From positions 992,001 through 1,056,000 of the forward strand of contig NZ_LUVZ01000001.1 of NCBI RefSeq assembly GCF_001593385.1: a DNA stretch of 64,000 nt, given 5' to 3'. This document shows positions 43,621 through 51,028 of this stretch, piece by piece. Origin of the DNA: Chryseobacterium cucumeris (GTDB taxonomy: Bacteria > Bacteroidota > Bacteroidia > Flavobacteriales > Weeksellaceae). Within the stretch, counting starts at the first letter, position 1. Each line of letters opens with the position of its first letter. Made by a program: the position numbers and the translations under genes. The notes beneath the pieces are model-generated. The model had not been told where the DNA came from. It saw only the letters and a list, made by a program, of their open reading frames with translations, and ran no database searches.

Positions 43621-43908
43621 CTATTTCCCGATTTCATTCAACGACTGATTAATCTGCGTTAATCTTTCGTTGGTTGAATTAATATTTTTTTCGTAGTTCA
43701 GAGAAACTACTTCTGCATTGGTTCCCAGTTTAAGGGCACACATTGCCAAAGCATCCTGTTTATCTCTTACATCGAAATTCTGTTCAAAATCTTTAATCAT
43801 ATTCTCGATCTGCTTCCCTACTTTACGCAAAGTTTCTTCCTCTGCTGCCGGTACGTTCAGCGGATACACTCTTCCTGCAATGTTGACGGTTATTCTCCTT
43901 ACCTCCAT
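43621..43908 (-). CDS. zapA: Cell division protein ZapA
   Basis: An FtsZ-ring stabiliser. 95 residues, family length. N-terminal beta region VRRITVNIAGRVYPLNVPAAEEETLRKVGKQIENMIKDFEQ, then DKQDALAMCALKLGTNAEVV and a C-terminal coiled coil. It overlaps by one base with the upstream coiled-coil gene and is followed by the 6S-like RNA. Confidence 0.93.
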   Translation of the reverse strand: MEVRRITVNIAGRVYPLNVPAAEEETLRKVGKQIENMIKDFEQNFDVRDKQDALAMCALKLGTNAEVVSLNYEKNINSTNERLTQINQSLNEIGK

Positions 43909-44210
43909 TATAATCCACTGTTTTGAAGCTGAGCAATACAGAAATCAATTTCTTTCACCAATCTGTTGATATGGTTTTTCATTAACCTATTGTGTTCAGG
44001 ATTTCCTGATATTGCTGAATAAAGTTTTATATTTTTTTGTTCTTCTGCTAATACCTGATTCTTTCTTCTTTCCTCATCATATTTCTTCTTCAACTCTTCA
44101 TGCTCAAAATTTAATTCTTTTAAATTTTCCGTAAGATTTTTATAGTTCTTTTGCAGAGTCGAAATCTTTCTCTCTAATTCTGAAAAATTGTTTTCTAAAT
44201 CTTGAAGCAT
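43908..44210 (-). CDS. Coiled-coil protein upstream of zapA (candidate division factor)
   Basis: 100 residues from MLQDLENNFSELERKISTLQKNYKNL. The protein is almost all coiled coil (residues 3-70) with a short C-terminal helix (NHINRLVKEIDFCIAQL). An upstream in-frame ATG at 44297 would add a hydrophobic segment, but that stretch contains the promoter (44238-44267), so the apparent membrane helix is an artefact. Coiled-coil content and the one-base overlap with zapA suggest a ZapB-like or FtsZ-ring role. This is inferred from context. Confidence 0.75.
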   Translation of the reverse strand: MLQDLENNFSELERKISTLQKNYKNLTENLKELNFEHEELKKKYDEERRKNQVLAEEQKNIKLYSAISGNPEHNRLMKNHINRLVKEIDFCIAQLQNSGL

Positions 44211-44237
44211 TTCAGGTTTGTATATTCTAACTAAAAG

Positions 44238-44267
44238 CAAAAATAAAAAAATAATAACACTAACAAA
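44238..44267 (-). promoter_or_regulatory. Promoter of the coiled-coil/zapA/6S/rny cluster
   Basis: Minus strand: TTTG (44264-44267), 18 bases, TATTTTTG (44238-44245). Confidence 0.65.
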
Positions 44268-44301
44268 AATAAAACACTCTATATTTTGATATAACAATAA
44301 A

Positions 44302-44326
44302 AAAGGAGGCGCCAGTGCACCTCCTG
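44302..44326 (-). terminator. Terminator of the porT operon
   Basis: Minus strand: AGGAGGTGC-ACT-GGCGCCTCCT followed by TTTTTTATT, 23 bases after the porT stop. Confidence 0.9.
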
Positions 44327-44348
44327 TGTATTTTTTGACACAATATTT

Positions 44349-45131
44349 TTATTCAAATTTCAGAACGAACATTACCGCTCTTGTCTGCAGTGTAGAGATC
44401 GCAGATGACCAGTAAGGAGGTGTAGTAGCATTATCCGCCACTTTCTCATTGTTCATGAAGAATGTTCCTCTTACGGCAGGAGTCAGCTTAAACTTGTTGA
44501 AATAAAACTGAATTCCCATTTCTGCAGACCATGCAAAGTTGTGCGTTGTAGATCTGTAGATTCCCTGCATGTTGTCATCTGTGGAACTTGAGTTAGACTG
44601 AAGGTTTACAACATAGTTCACCCCTGCAGCAACGTAAGGCCTTGAGTTGTACCATCTTTGACCATGAAGTTCCAGAAGTACCGGAATATCAATCAAGGTA
44701 GATTTAATTTCTCTTACTTTATCCTTTTCCTGTAAAGGGAATGGCATAAAAGGAGGATTGGTTAAAGATCCACCCGCATAAATGTCATTGGATTGAGTAT
44801 TAAAAGTCAACTGTCTTTGTGCAAACTGTAACCCTGGTTCTACTCTTACATCAAGATAGTCATTCAGTCTCCATTTTGCAATAAGCCCGGCACCGAAACT
44901 ATAACTTTCCTTAGAGGTAACAAGGTTTTCATTATCATTCATCCCATATTTCGGATGCAAAACAATGCGGTAATCCAGTCTGTTCCCGTTCAAATAAAAC
45001 CCCCAACTGAATTTCTGTTCGTCGAAATCTTCCAACTTGTCCATTCTGTTTCGGGTTCTGAATTGCGCGTTTGCAAAAACGGCAACATTTACTGAGGTTA
45101 AAACCAGTGCTTTTAATAGAAATTTATTCAT
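44349..45131 (-). CDS. porT: PorT/SprT-like type IX secretion outer-membrane protein
   Basis: 260 residues. Signal peptide 1-22 (ALVLTSVNVAVFANAQF). The mature protein is an eight-stranded beta-barrel type. PorT-like features include an N-terminal NRMDKLEDFDEQKFSWGFYLNGNRLDYRI, SFGAGLIAKWRLNDYLDVRVEPGLQFAQRQL, STLIDIPVLLELHGQRWYNSRPYVAAGVNYV and an aromatic C-terminus (MFVLKFE). PorT is needed for T9SS secretion in Porphyromonas and Flavobacterium. It is the last gene of the operon with ubiE and a membrane-anchored protein gene, with 3-base gaps. It would serve cargo such as the LPMO in this window. Confidence 0.88.
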   Translation of the reverse strand: MNKFLLKALVLTSVNVAVFANAQFRTRNRMDKLEDFDEQKFSWGFYLNGNRLDYRIVLHPKYGMNDNENLVTSKESYSFGAGLIAKWRLNDYLDVRVEPGLQFAQRQLTFNTQSNDIYAGGSLTNPPFMPFPLQEKDKVREIKSTLIDIPVLLELHGQRWYNSRPYVAAGVNYVVNLQSNSSSTDDNMQGIYRSTTHNFAWSAEMGIQFYFNKFKLTPAVRGTFFMNNEKVADNATTPPYWSSAISTLQTRAVMFVLKFE

Positions 45132-45134
45132 AGG

Positions 45135-45866
45135 TTACTTTGTTGCTTTATAAATTGTGGCTATACCTAAACTTAATTTTTTATATTCAACTTTCTTAAA
45201 TCCCGTATCTAAAAGAATTTGCTTCATCTTCTCCCCGAAAGGAAAAGCATTTACAGAATCCGGAAGGTATGTATACGCCCTATTATCCTTAGAAACCAAT
45301 CTGCCGATGGCAGGCAATATATTTTTGAAATAAAACATATAAAATGGCCCCATGAAACCCTCAACCTTTGAAAACTCCAGTATATAAACACTTTTGTTAT
45401 CTTTAACTACTCTTCTTAACTCTGCCAAACCTTTGGTAAGGTTTTCAAAATTCCTTACTCCAAATGCAACGGAAACAGCATCAAATCTATTGTCCTCGAA
45501 AGGTAAATTTTCTGCATCTCCTTTTTGCATGGAAATTTTGCCGTCTAATTTAAGTTTTTTTATTTTAATAACGCCAACATTCAGCATTTGTTGTGATAAA
45601 TCTAATCCAACTACTTTAGAACCGGTTCCTTTTTCAATAGTAATTGCCAGATCTCCCGTTCCTGTAGCCACATCCAGCACTTCCTGCGGATTATCATTTT
45701 TCATCCATCTTACCAGTTTATTTCTCCATAAAACATCAATTTTCATGGATAAAACATGGTTCAGAAGGTCATACTTCGGTGCAATGTTGTCGAACATATC
45801 CTCTACCTGGCTTTTTTTGGTAGCCTCTGAATTGTAGGGAGTAACTTTGGTGATATCTTTTGTCAA
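45135..45866 (-). CDS. ubiE: Demethylmenaquinone methyltransferase UbiE/MenG
   Basis: Carries out the last step of menaquinone synthesis, C-methylation of demethylmenaquinone. 243 residues. Family motifs VEDMFDNIAPKYDLLNHVLSMKIDVLWR, VLDVATGTGDLAI (SAM site), VGLDLSQQML, DAENLPFEDNRFDAVSVAFGVRNFENL and AYTYLPDSVNAFPFGEKMKQIL are all present. Flavobacteria use menaquinone, so the quinone substrate is demethylmenaquinone. Middle gene of the operon with porT. Confidence 0.97.
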   Translation of the reverse strand: MTKDITKVTPYNSEATKKSQVEDMFDNIAPKYDLLNHVLSMKIDVLWRNKLVRWMKNDNPQEVLDVATGTGDLAITIEKGTGSKVVGLDLSQQMLNVGVIKIKKLKLDGKISMQKGDAENLPFEDNRFDAVSVAFGVRNFENLTKGLAELRRVVKDNKSVYILEFSKVEGFMGPFYMFYFKNILPAIGRLVSKDNRAYTYLPDSVNAFPFGEKMKQILLDTGFKKVEYKKLSLGIATIYKATK

Positions 45867-45869
45867 AAC

Positions 45870-46439
45870 TTAAAACTTGTAATATTCTTTGTAATAATTT
45901 AGGTAATCCTGCTTTCTGAAGATTTTGGATCGTGATTCCACTTTCTGGATATTTTTGATCACTTTGTCATAGTCTTCATCTACATTGTAATAAAAATCTT
46001 CTGTGTAAAGCTTATTGAAGCGTCTTGCTCCTCCGTAATAATCCTTTCCGTCGATAACCGTTTTATCAAGTGCTGTCAGCAACGAATCTTTTTTAAGATT
46101 ATATCCGTAATACTGATCATTTACGTAGTAATCCTGATGGGTAATATTAATCAGACCACGAAGTTTATTGACTTCAAATGCTGAATCGTAAAGCATTTTC
46201 TTGTTCTGATCAAAAACCTGAATAGAGTTTTTCCCTTTATTCAAATCCACATGCACATACTGCCCCGCTGAAATAATTCCTTCAGATCCGTTATTGATCT
46301 TAAAGTAATACGTATTCGGGGTAGGATTATCTACCACATAATAATTCTTCTTGGCTAAAAAAAGGAAGTAGATCCCAAAGGCAACGATAAACGCCACAGC
46401 TGCAATAAGTAAGCCTTTTAAGGACGAGTTGTTTTTCAT
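45870..46439 (-). CDS. Membrane-anchored protein of unknown function
   Basis: 189 residues. One N-terminal membrane anchor (9-27, LLIAAVAFIVAFGIYFLFL) and a periplasmic Tyr-rich, Lys/Asp-rich domain (YYVNDQYYGYNLKKDSLL; FYYNVDEDYDKVIKNIQKVESRSKIFRKQDYLNYYKEYYKF). No family recognised. First gene of the operon with ubiE and porT, three bases from ubiE. It could be a T9SS or respiratory accessory, but nothing in the sequence proves it. Confidence 0.75.
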   Translation of the reverse strand: MKNNSSLKGLLIAAVAFIVAFGIYFLFLAKKNYYVVDNPTPNTYYFKINNGSEGIISAGQYVHVDLNKGKNSIQVFDQNKKMLYDSAFEVNKLRGLINITHQDYYVNDQYYGYNLKKDSLLTALDKTVIDGKDYYGGARRFNKLYTEDFYYNVDEDYDKVIKNIQKVESRSKIFRKQDYLNYYKEYYKF

Positions 46440-46461
46440 AGATTGTAAAGTACAATTTTTG

Positions 46462-46514
46462 CAAATTTAATAATATTTTTAATTCTCCGTTATTAATATT
46501 AATTATTAACTTTG
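46462..46514. promoter_or_regulatory. Divergent promoters, porT operon and KAS III gene
   Basis: Minus -7 box TAAATTTG (46462-46469) for the porT operon and plus -7 box TAACTTTG (46507-46514) for the KAS III gene. The two -33 regions interleave in the AT-rich sequence between. Confidence 0.6.
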
Positions 46515-46540
46515 CATCTTTAAAAAAATCATATAAACGA

Positions 46541-47614
46541 ATGCCGAATACGATCATTATTGGCTCTGGATCTTATATTCCGAACAGAGTTATTGGTAGA
46601 GATTACTTCATGAATTCCGAGTTTTATACTGAAGACGGAGTAAAGATTGAAAAGCCTGTGGAAGAGACCATTGCGAAATTTGTAGAGATTACAGAAATCG
46701 AAAACAGGAGATTCATTGAGGATGATCTTTCCAATTCACAAATCGGTTATGAAGCTGCAAAAATCGCCCTTGAGGATGCAAAAGTAGACGGCGAACAACT
46801 GGATTATATCATCTATGCAAGCAATTTCGGGGAAGTTACAGAACACGGATATGCTGATTTTATGCCTACAATGGCAGCGAGAGTAAAGAATAAACTGGGA
46901 ATCAAAAACAGAAAATGCGTAACATATGATATGCTTTTCGGATGTCCGGGATGGGTGGAAGCTATGATTTTGGCAGATAACCTTATTAAAGCTAAAGTAG
47001 CTAAAACAATTCTTGTTATAGGAGGGGAAACTTTAAGCAGAGTAACAGATCCACATGACAGAAACAGAATGATCTTTGCAGACGGTGCAGGAGCTGTAGT
47101 AGTAAAAGCAACAGATGAAGAGAATGTAGGGATTATTGCCCACAACACGATTTGTGACAACGGACCTGAATTAAATTATCTTGAAAACCAACCTTCCATC
47201 AATAAAGAAGTAGATCAAAAACGCCTATATGTAAGAATGTTAGGAAGAAAAATCTATGAATACGCTCTAAAAAATGTACCGGTTGCGATCAAGGATACCA
47301 TTACTGATGCCGGTCTTTCTATTGAAGATATAGACAAAATCTTAATTCACCAGGCAAACGCTAAAATGGATTATGCTATGATTGAAAGACTTCACAGACT
47401 TTATGATGTAAAAGAATACGATCATGCCATCTCTCCTATGACGATCCAGGATCTTGGAAACACTTCTGTAGCAACAATTCCTACTATGTATGATTTAATA
47501 ATTAAAGGAAAAATGGAAGGTCAATCGTTTAAAGATAATGGTAACATTGTAATGACTTCGGTAGGTGCCGGAATGAACATCAATGCTATCGTTTATAGAT
47601 TTCCTAAAAAGTAA
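46541..47614 (+). CDS. 3-oxoacyl-ACP synthase III family protein (FabH-like)
   Basis: Condenses an acyl starter with malonyl-ACP in fatty-acid-type synthesis. 357 residues, longer than E. coli FabH (317). Catalytic Cys135 (YDMLFGCPGWVEA), His270 (ILIHQANAKMDYAMIE) and Asn307 (LGNTSVATIP). All three catalytic residues are intact. GGETLSRVTDPHDRNRMIFADGAGAVVV is the thiolase-fold mid-section. The GCPGW sequence and the added length set it apart from classical FabH. A second FabH for housekeeping may exist elsewhere, so a role in branched or special lipids is possible. Confidence 0.9.
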   Translation: MPNTIIIGSGSYIPNRVIGRDYFMNSEFYTEDGVKIEKPVEETIAKFVEITEIENRRFIEDDLSNSQIGYEAAKIALEDAKVDGEQLDYIIYASNFGEVTEHGYADFMPTMAARVKNKLGIKNRKCVTYDMLFGCPGWVEAMILADNLIKAKVAKTILVIGGETLSRVTDPHDRNRMIFADGAGAVVVKATDEENVGIIAHNTICDNGPELNYLENQPSINKEVDQKRLYVRMLGRKIYEYALKNVPVAIKDTITDAGLSIEDIDKILIHQANAKMDYAMIERLHRLYDVKEYDHAISPMTIQDLGNTSVATIPTMYDLIIKGKMEGQSFKDNGNIVMTSVGAGMNINAIVYRFPKK

Positions 47615-47633
47615 TATTTAAACCATTAAAATA

Positions 47634-47670
47634 TAAAAGCACAGGGAAGTTTATTCTTTGTGCTTTTTTT
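47634..47670 (+). terminator. Terminator of the KAS III gene
   Basis: AAAGCACA...TGTGCTTT stem with a 15-base loop and T7 run, ending nine bases before the next ATG. Confidence 0.8.
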
Positions 47671-47678
47671 GATCAGAC

Positions 47679-48884
47679 ATGCAAAAGAATTTTTTAATCA
47701 TCGCCGGAATCTTCCTTTTTTTGGAAGTGTATATTTATCAGGCCATCAGAACACTTACCGATAATTTCTGGATCAGAATCGGATATTGGATAATTTCTTT
47801 GGTTGTGTACGGGATTTTCGCTTACGAAGTCACTCACTATCAGAGATCAGATAGAAGTATGGCAAGAACCCAGATCATGATTTCCTTATTTTTGATCTTT
47901 ATCCTTCCTAAAATTTTCATAGTTCTGTTTTTATTAATTGATGATATTATCAGAACCGGAGGTTATTTAATCGGCTTCGCCAAACCCTCCGAGAATTTCT
48001 TCCCGGAAAGAAGAAAGTTCCTGAGTCTGGTTGGATTAGGAATGAGCGGAGTACTTTCTGCTCTTTTCATAGACGGAATTACGTTTGGAAAGTACAGACA
48101 TAAAGTAAGAAGAGTAAGAGTAAATTTTGCTAACCTTCCGAAAAGCTTTAAAGGATATAAAATCATTCAGATTTCAGACGTTCACAGCGGGAGCTTCTCA
48201 GATCCGGACAAATTACAGCATGCGATTAACCTGATCAACGAACAGAAACCTGATCTGGTATTATTTACCGGAGACATGGTGAACAATGTTGCAGACGAGT
48301 TCAAACCTTTTATTTCCTTGTTTTCAAAAATTAAGGCCAAAGACGGAAAATTAGCCGTGCTAGGAAACCATGATTACGGAGATTACGTGACCTGGGAATC
48401 ACCTGCAGCTAAAAAACAAAACCTTGACACCTTAATCGGCTATGAAAAACAAGCTGGTTTCGACATGCTGAGAAACGAACACAGAGTCATTGAAAAAAAC
48501 GGAGAAAAACTATACATTCTGGGAGTAGAAAACTGGGGATTAAAACCATTTCCTCAATTCGGAAGAATAGATGATGCTTTAAAAGGAGTGCCAGAATCCG
48601 CTACGAAGATTCTGATGAGCCACGACCCTACTCATTTTGATTATGTGGTTAAAAAGCACCCTTCAAATATCCACTTAACTCTTTCAGGGCATACCCACGG
48701 AATGCAGTTTGGTTTAGATCTTAAAAACGTAAAATGGTCACCCGTACAATACAAATATCCAAAATGGGCTGATTTATACGAAAGTGAAGGGAAACTATTA
48801 TATGTAAACAGAGGGTTTGGTGTATTAGGATACCCAGGAAGAGTGGGTGTACTGCCGGAGATTACGCTTTTTGAGTTGAGCTAG
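47679..48884 (+). CDS. Membrane-bound metallophosphoesterase (YkuE-like)
   Basis: 401 residues. Three hydrophobic segments in the first 100 residues, a fourth near 112-128 preceded by RRKFLSLVG, then the calcineurin-like domain (about 145-395). Metal ligands are in IIQISDVHSG (Asp, His), LVLFTGDMVNN (Asp), AVLGNHDYGDY (Asn-His), ILMSHDPTHFD (His) and LTLSGHTHGMQFG (His-x-His). All are intact. YkuE-like enzymes act outside the inner membrane, and the substrate here is unknown. RRKFL resembles a Tat motif but follows membrane helices. Confidence 0.9.
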   Translation: MQKNFLIIAGIFLFLEVYIYQAIRTLTDNFWIRIGYWIISLVVYGIFAYEVTHYQRSDRSMARTQIMISLFLIFILPKIFIVLFLLIDDIIRTGGYLIGFAKPSENFFPERRKFLSLVGLGMSGVLSALFIDGITFGKYRHKVRRVRVNFANLPKSFKGYKIIQISDVHSGSFSDPDKLQHAINLINEQKPDLVLFTGDMVNNVADEFKPFISLFSKIKAKDGKLAVLGNHDYGDYVTWESPAAKKQNLDTLIGYEKQAGFDMLRNEHRVIEKNGEKLYILGVENWGLKPFPQFGRIDDALKGVPESATKILMSHDPTHFDYVVKKHPSNIHLTLSGHTHGMQFGLDLKNVKWSPVQYKYPKWADLYESEGKLLYVNRGFGVLGYPGRVGVLPEITLFELS

Positions 48885-48885
48885 A

Positions 48886-49018
48886 GGTGCGGGTTTCGGG
48901 ATGCGAGATTCGGGGTTCGAGTTATTATTTGCAAATTGTTTGGTTGCGAGTTACAACTACACAAAATTAAACCTTGAATTCTCTCCCTAATCCCTACAAC
49001 CTAATATCTGCTACCTAT
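48886..49018 (+). repeat. Degenerate inverted word repeat after the phosphoesterase gene
   Basis: Starts within four bases of the stop. Left arm: GGGTTTCGGGATGCGAGATT (48891-48910, same as 35252-35271), then CGGGGTTCGAG. Right arm: GTTACAACTACACAAAATT, AAACCTTGAATTCTCTCCC, TAATCCCTACAACCTAATATC. The last words, reverse-complemented, match the left arm of the 54.2 kb element. Confidence 0.75.
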
Positions 49019-49020
49019 CA

Positions 49021-49773
49021 CTAAAAAATATAATCTTTCATACGGGAAGTAGCCATTTCCCTGTCATTGAGAAAAGTAAGGAGGGCATCTAATTTGTCCT
49101 CCATTTTTTTGCCCGAAAATAAGCTCCGGTAAAAAGGAATATCAAAACGGTATTTTTTGAAATCTGTAAACTGCCATGTGTTCAGATAGATCAGTACAAA
49201 TTCTTCATTCTGCAAAGTTTCCAGCACCATGTTCTGGTAATATTTCATCGGCAGGATCTGAAACACGAAATCATTATAAGGAAGCTGACTGTACGGAGAA
49301 ATACTTTCAGGGACAATACTTAAACCATCCTCTTCTGTAATTTCGGTATCTCTTTTGAGTCTTTTAAAAGGAAAAAGAATATTGGCATTATCGATATTGG
49401 AGACGTAATTAAATTCCATCAGCTTTAAATTTTCCTGAGCAACTTTTACATCTTTCTGACGAATTCCTCTGATCTGTTTTTCCAAAAGATCCTGAATATT
49501 CTTCTTGGCATTTTCTATTTCTTCAGGATTTGATCCTTTATTATAAAAAGCAATTTCATGCCCTTTGGATGAAATTGCTTTTATTAAATTCTGAAGTTTT
49601 TCGGTAAGAGAAACCTCTACAAAAAAACTTGATTTGATATCATGAATATCTAAAACTCTAAGAATCGCTTTGGTATTATCTTCGGTGATTTTCAATCGCT
49701 CTTCATCAGTAATTTGAGAGCCGTTTTTTACTTCAGCCTCAATACAAGTGATGTTAAAAGTTAATAATACCAT
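49021..49773 (-). CDS. Polysaccharide-deacetylase-like protein lacking the active site
   Basis: 250 residues, no signal peptide. The fold pattern of the NodB/polysaccharide deacetylase family is recognisable: VLLTFNITCIEAEV in place of the usual LTFDVED, AILRVLDIHDIKSSFFVEVSLTEKLQNLIKAISSKGHEIA, and KNIQDLLEKQIRGIRQKDVKV. The first metal Asp is Asn7. The GHEIASH..H segment reads GHEIAFYNKG, so both metal His are missing. It is probably inactive and may be a binding or scaffold protein. Confidence 0.7.
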   Translation of the reverse strand: MVLLTFNITCIEAEVKNGSQITDEERLKITEDNTKAILRVLDIHDIKSSFFVEVSLTEKLQNLIKAISSKGHEIAFYNKGSNPEEIENAKKNIQDLLEKQIRGIRQKDVKVAQENLKLMEFNYVSNIDNANILFPFKRLKRDTEITEEDGLSIVPESISPYSQLPYNDFVFQILPMKYYQNMVLETLQNEEFVLIYLNTWQFTDFKKYRFDIPFYRSLFSGKKMEDKLDALLTFLNDREMATSRMKDYIF

Positions 49774-49857
49774 TTAAATTAAAGTTTATATAAATTCTAT
49801 AATATATTAAAAATCAGATGTTAAAATCAAGAACAATTAAAGTATTACTTTATATTA

Positions 49858-50823
49858 TTAATCCTTTCCTAATTTTACTTTCAGATTTTTAATCATATCT
49901 TTTGTCATTTCCGAAATTCCGAAATCATAAGTCAGACCCCAGTCTTTTTTCGCTACTGAATCGTCAATAGATGCCGGCCATGAATCTGCAATTGCCTGTC
50001 TGAAATCCGGGTTATAATCAATCGTAAAATCCGGAATTTCTTTTGTGATTTCTTCTGCCAATTCTTTTGGAGTAAATGACATTCCACCTAAATTATAAGA
50101 AGAACGAACTGTCAAACTTTCTTTTGGAGCATCCATTAATTTCAAGGTTGCATTAATGGCATCATCCATATACAACATCGGCATTCCTGTATTTTCGGAA
50201 ATGAAACTTGTATACTTTCCGTCTTCAATCGCTTTGTAGAAAATCTCAACAGCATAGTCGGTAGTTCCACCTCCCGCGGGAGTCTTCCATGAGATCAATC
50301 CAGGATATCTGATACTTCTTACATCCACACCATATTTGTCGAAATAGTATTCACACCACTTCTCCCCTGCCATTTTAGAGATCCCATAAACAGTTGTTGG
50401 ATTCAATACCACATCCTGTCCTACCTCATGCTTTGGAATTCCTTTTCCAAATACCGCGATAGAACTTGGCCAGAAGATCTTTTTAAGAAGTCCTTCTTTA
50501 GCCATTTCACAAAAGTGAAGCAATGGTTCAAGATTCAGCTTCCACGCAAAAACAGGCTGCTTTTCCGAAGTTCCGGATAAAAGTGAAGCAAGGTGATACA
50601 CTGTCGTTATCTCATAATCATGAATCACCTGTCTTACCAATTGAGTATTGGTAACGTCCATTCTTTCGTAGTGTCCGGCAGAAGTAATTCCTTCCTGCCA
50701 TCTGTCCAATCCTGAAGCAACAACGTTTTCCGCTCCGTGAATTTCAACAAGTCTGTTCGTAAGTTCGGTACCAATTTGTCCCAAGGCACCTGTAATCAGT
50801 ATTCTTTCCGTATAGGATTCCAT
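49858..50823 (-). CDS. L-threonine 3-dehydrogenase, short-chain (epimerase-like) type
   Basis: An NAD-dependent enzyme that oxidises threonine to 2-amino-3-ketobutyrate. 321 residues. Rossmann motif ILITGALGQIGTELTNRL, catalytic YGISK (Tyr-x3-Lys) in NPTTVYGISKMAGEKWC, FWPSSIAVFG, RYPGLISWKTPAGGGTTDYAVEIFYKA and GMPMLYMDDAINATLKLM. The RYPGLIS and GGGTTDYAV motifs are those of the UDP-galactose-epimerase-like TDH found in Flavobacterium and animals, distinct from the zinc MDR enzyme. Confidence 0.92.
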   Translation of the reverse strand: MESYTERILITGALGQIGTELTNRLVEIHGAENVVASGLDRWQEGITSAGHYERMDVTNTQLVRQVIHDYEITTVYHLASLLSGTSEKQPVFAWKLNLEPLLHFCEMAKEGLLKKIFWPSSIAVFGKGIPKHEVGQDVVLNPTTVYGISKMAGEKWCEYYFDKYGVDVRSIRYPGLISWKTPAGGGTTDYAVEIFYKAIEDGKYTSFISENTGMPMLYMDDAINATLKLMDAPKESLTVRSSYNLGGMSFTPKELAEEITKEIPDFTIDYNPDFRQAIADSWPASIDDSVAKKDWGLTYDFGISEMTKDMIKNLKVKLGKD

Positions 50824-50999
50824 TTTTCAGATTTTTTTTTAGAATTGTACAAAAGTAAAAAAAACATGCCAACCATAATAAAAAAGGTGTATTTAAAAAA
50901 CATAGCCCTGATAAACTACAGATATTTCAATTAGATAATCTCAATGAAAGAAAAAATCAAATGCAATGATCATCAAGCTGTGATTAACTGAAAATTCAA

Positions 51000-51007
51000 T
51001 AATTTTG
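51000..51007 (+). promoter_or_regulatory. -7 box of ggt
   Basis: TAATTTTG, 21 bases before the ATG. Confidence 0.5.
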
Positions 51008-51028
51008 TTGTAAAGAAAAAACAATCAT

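Noticed and set aside
44211..44297. N-terminal membrane helix on the coiled-coil protein upstream of zapA
   Set aside because: The hydrophobic residues come from an AT-rich promoter (TTTG-N18-TATTTTTG at 44238-44267); the start at 44210 fits better.
48886..49018. tRNA gene suggested by GGTTCGAG
   Set aside because: No acceptor stem, anticodon arm or CCA context; the words belong to the inverted repeat family.
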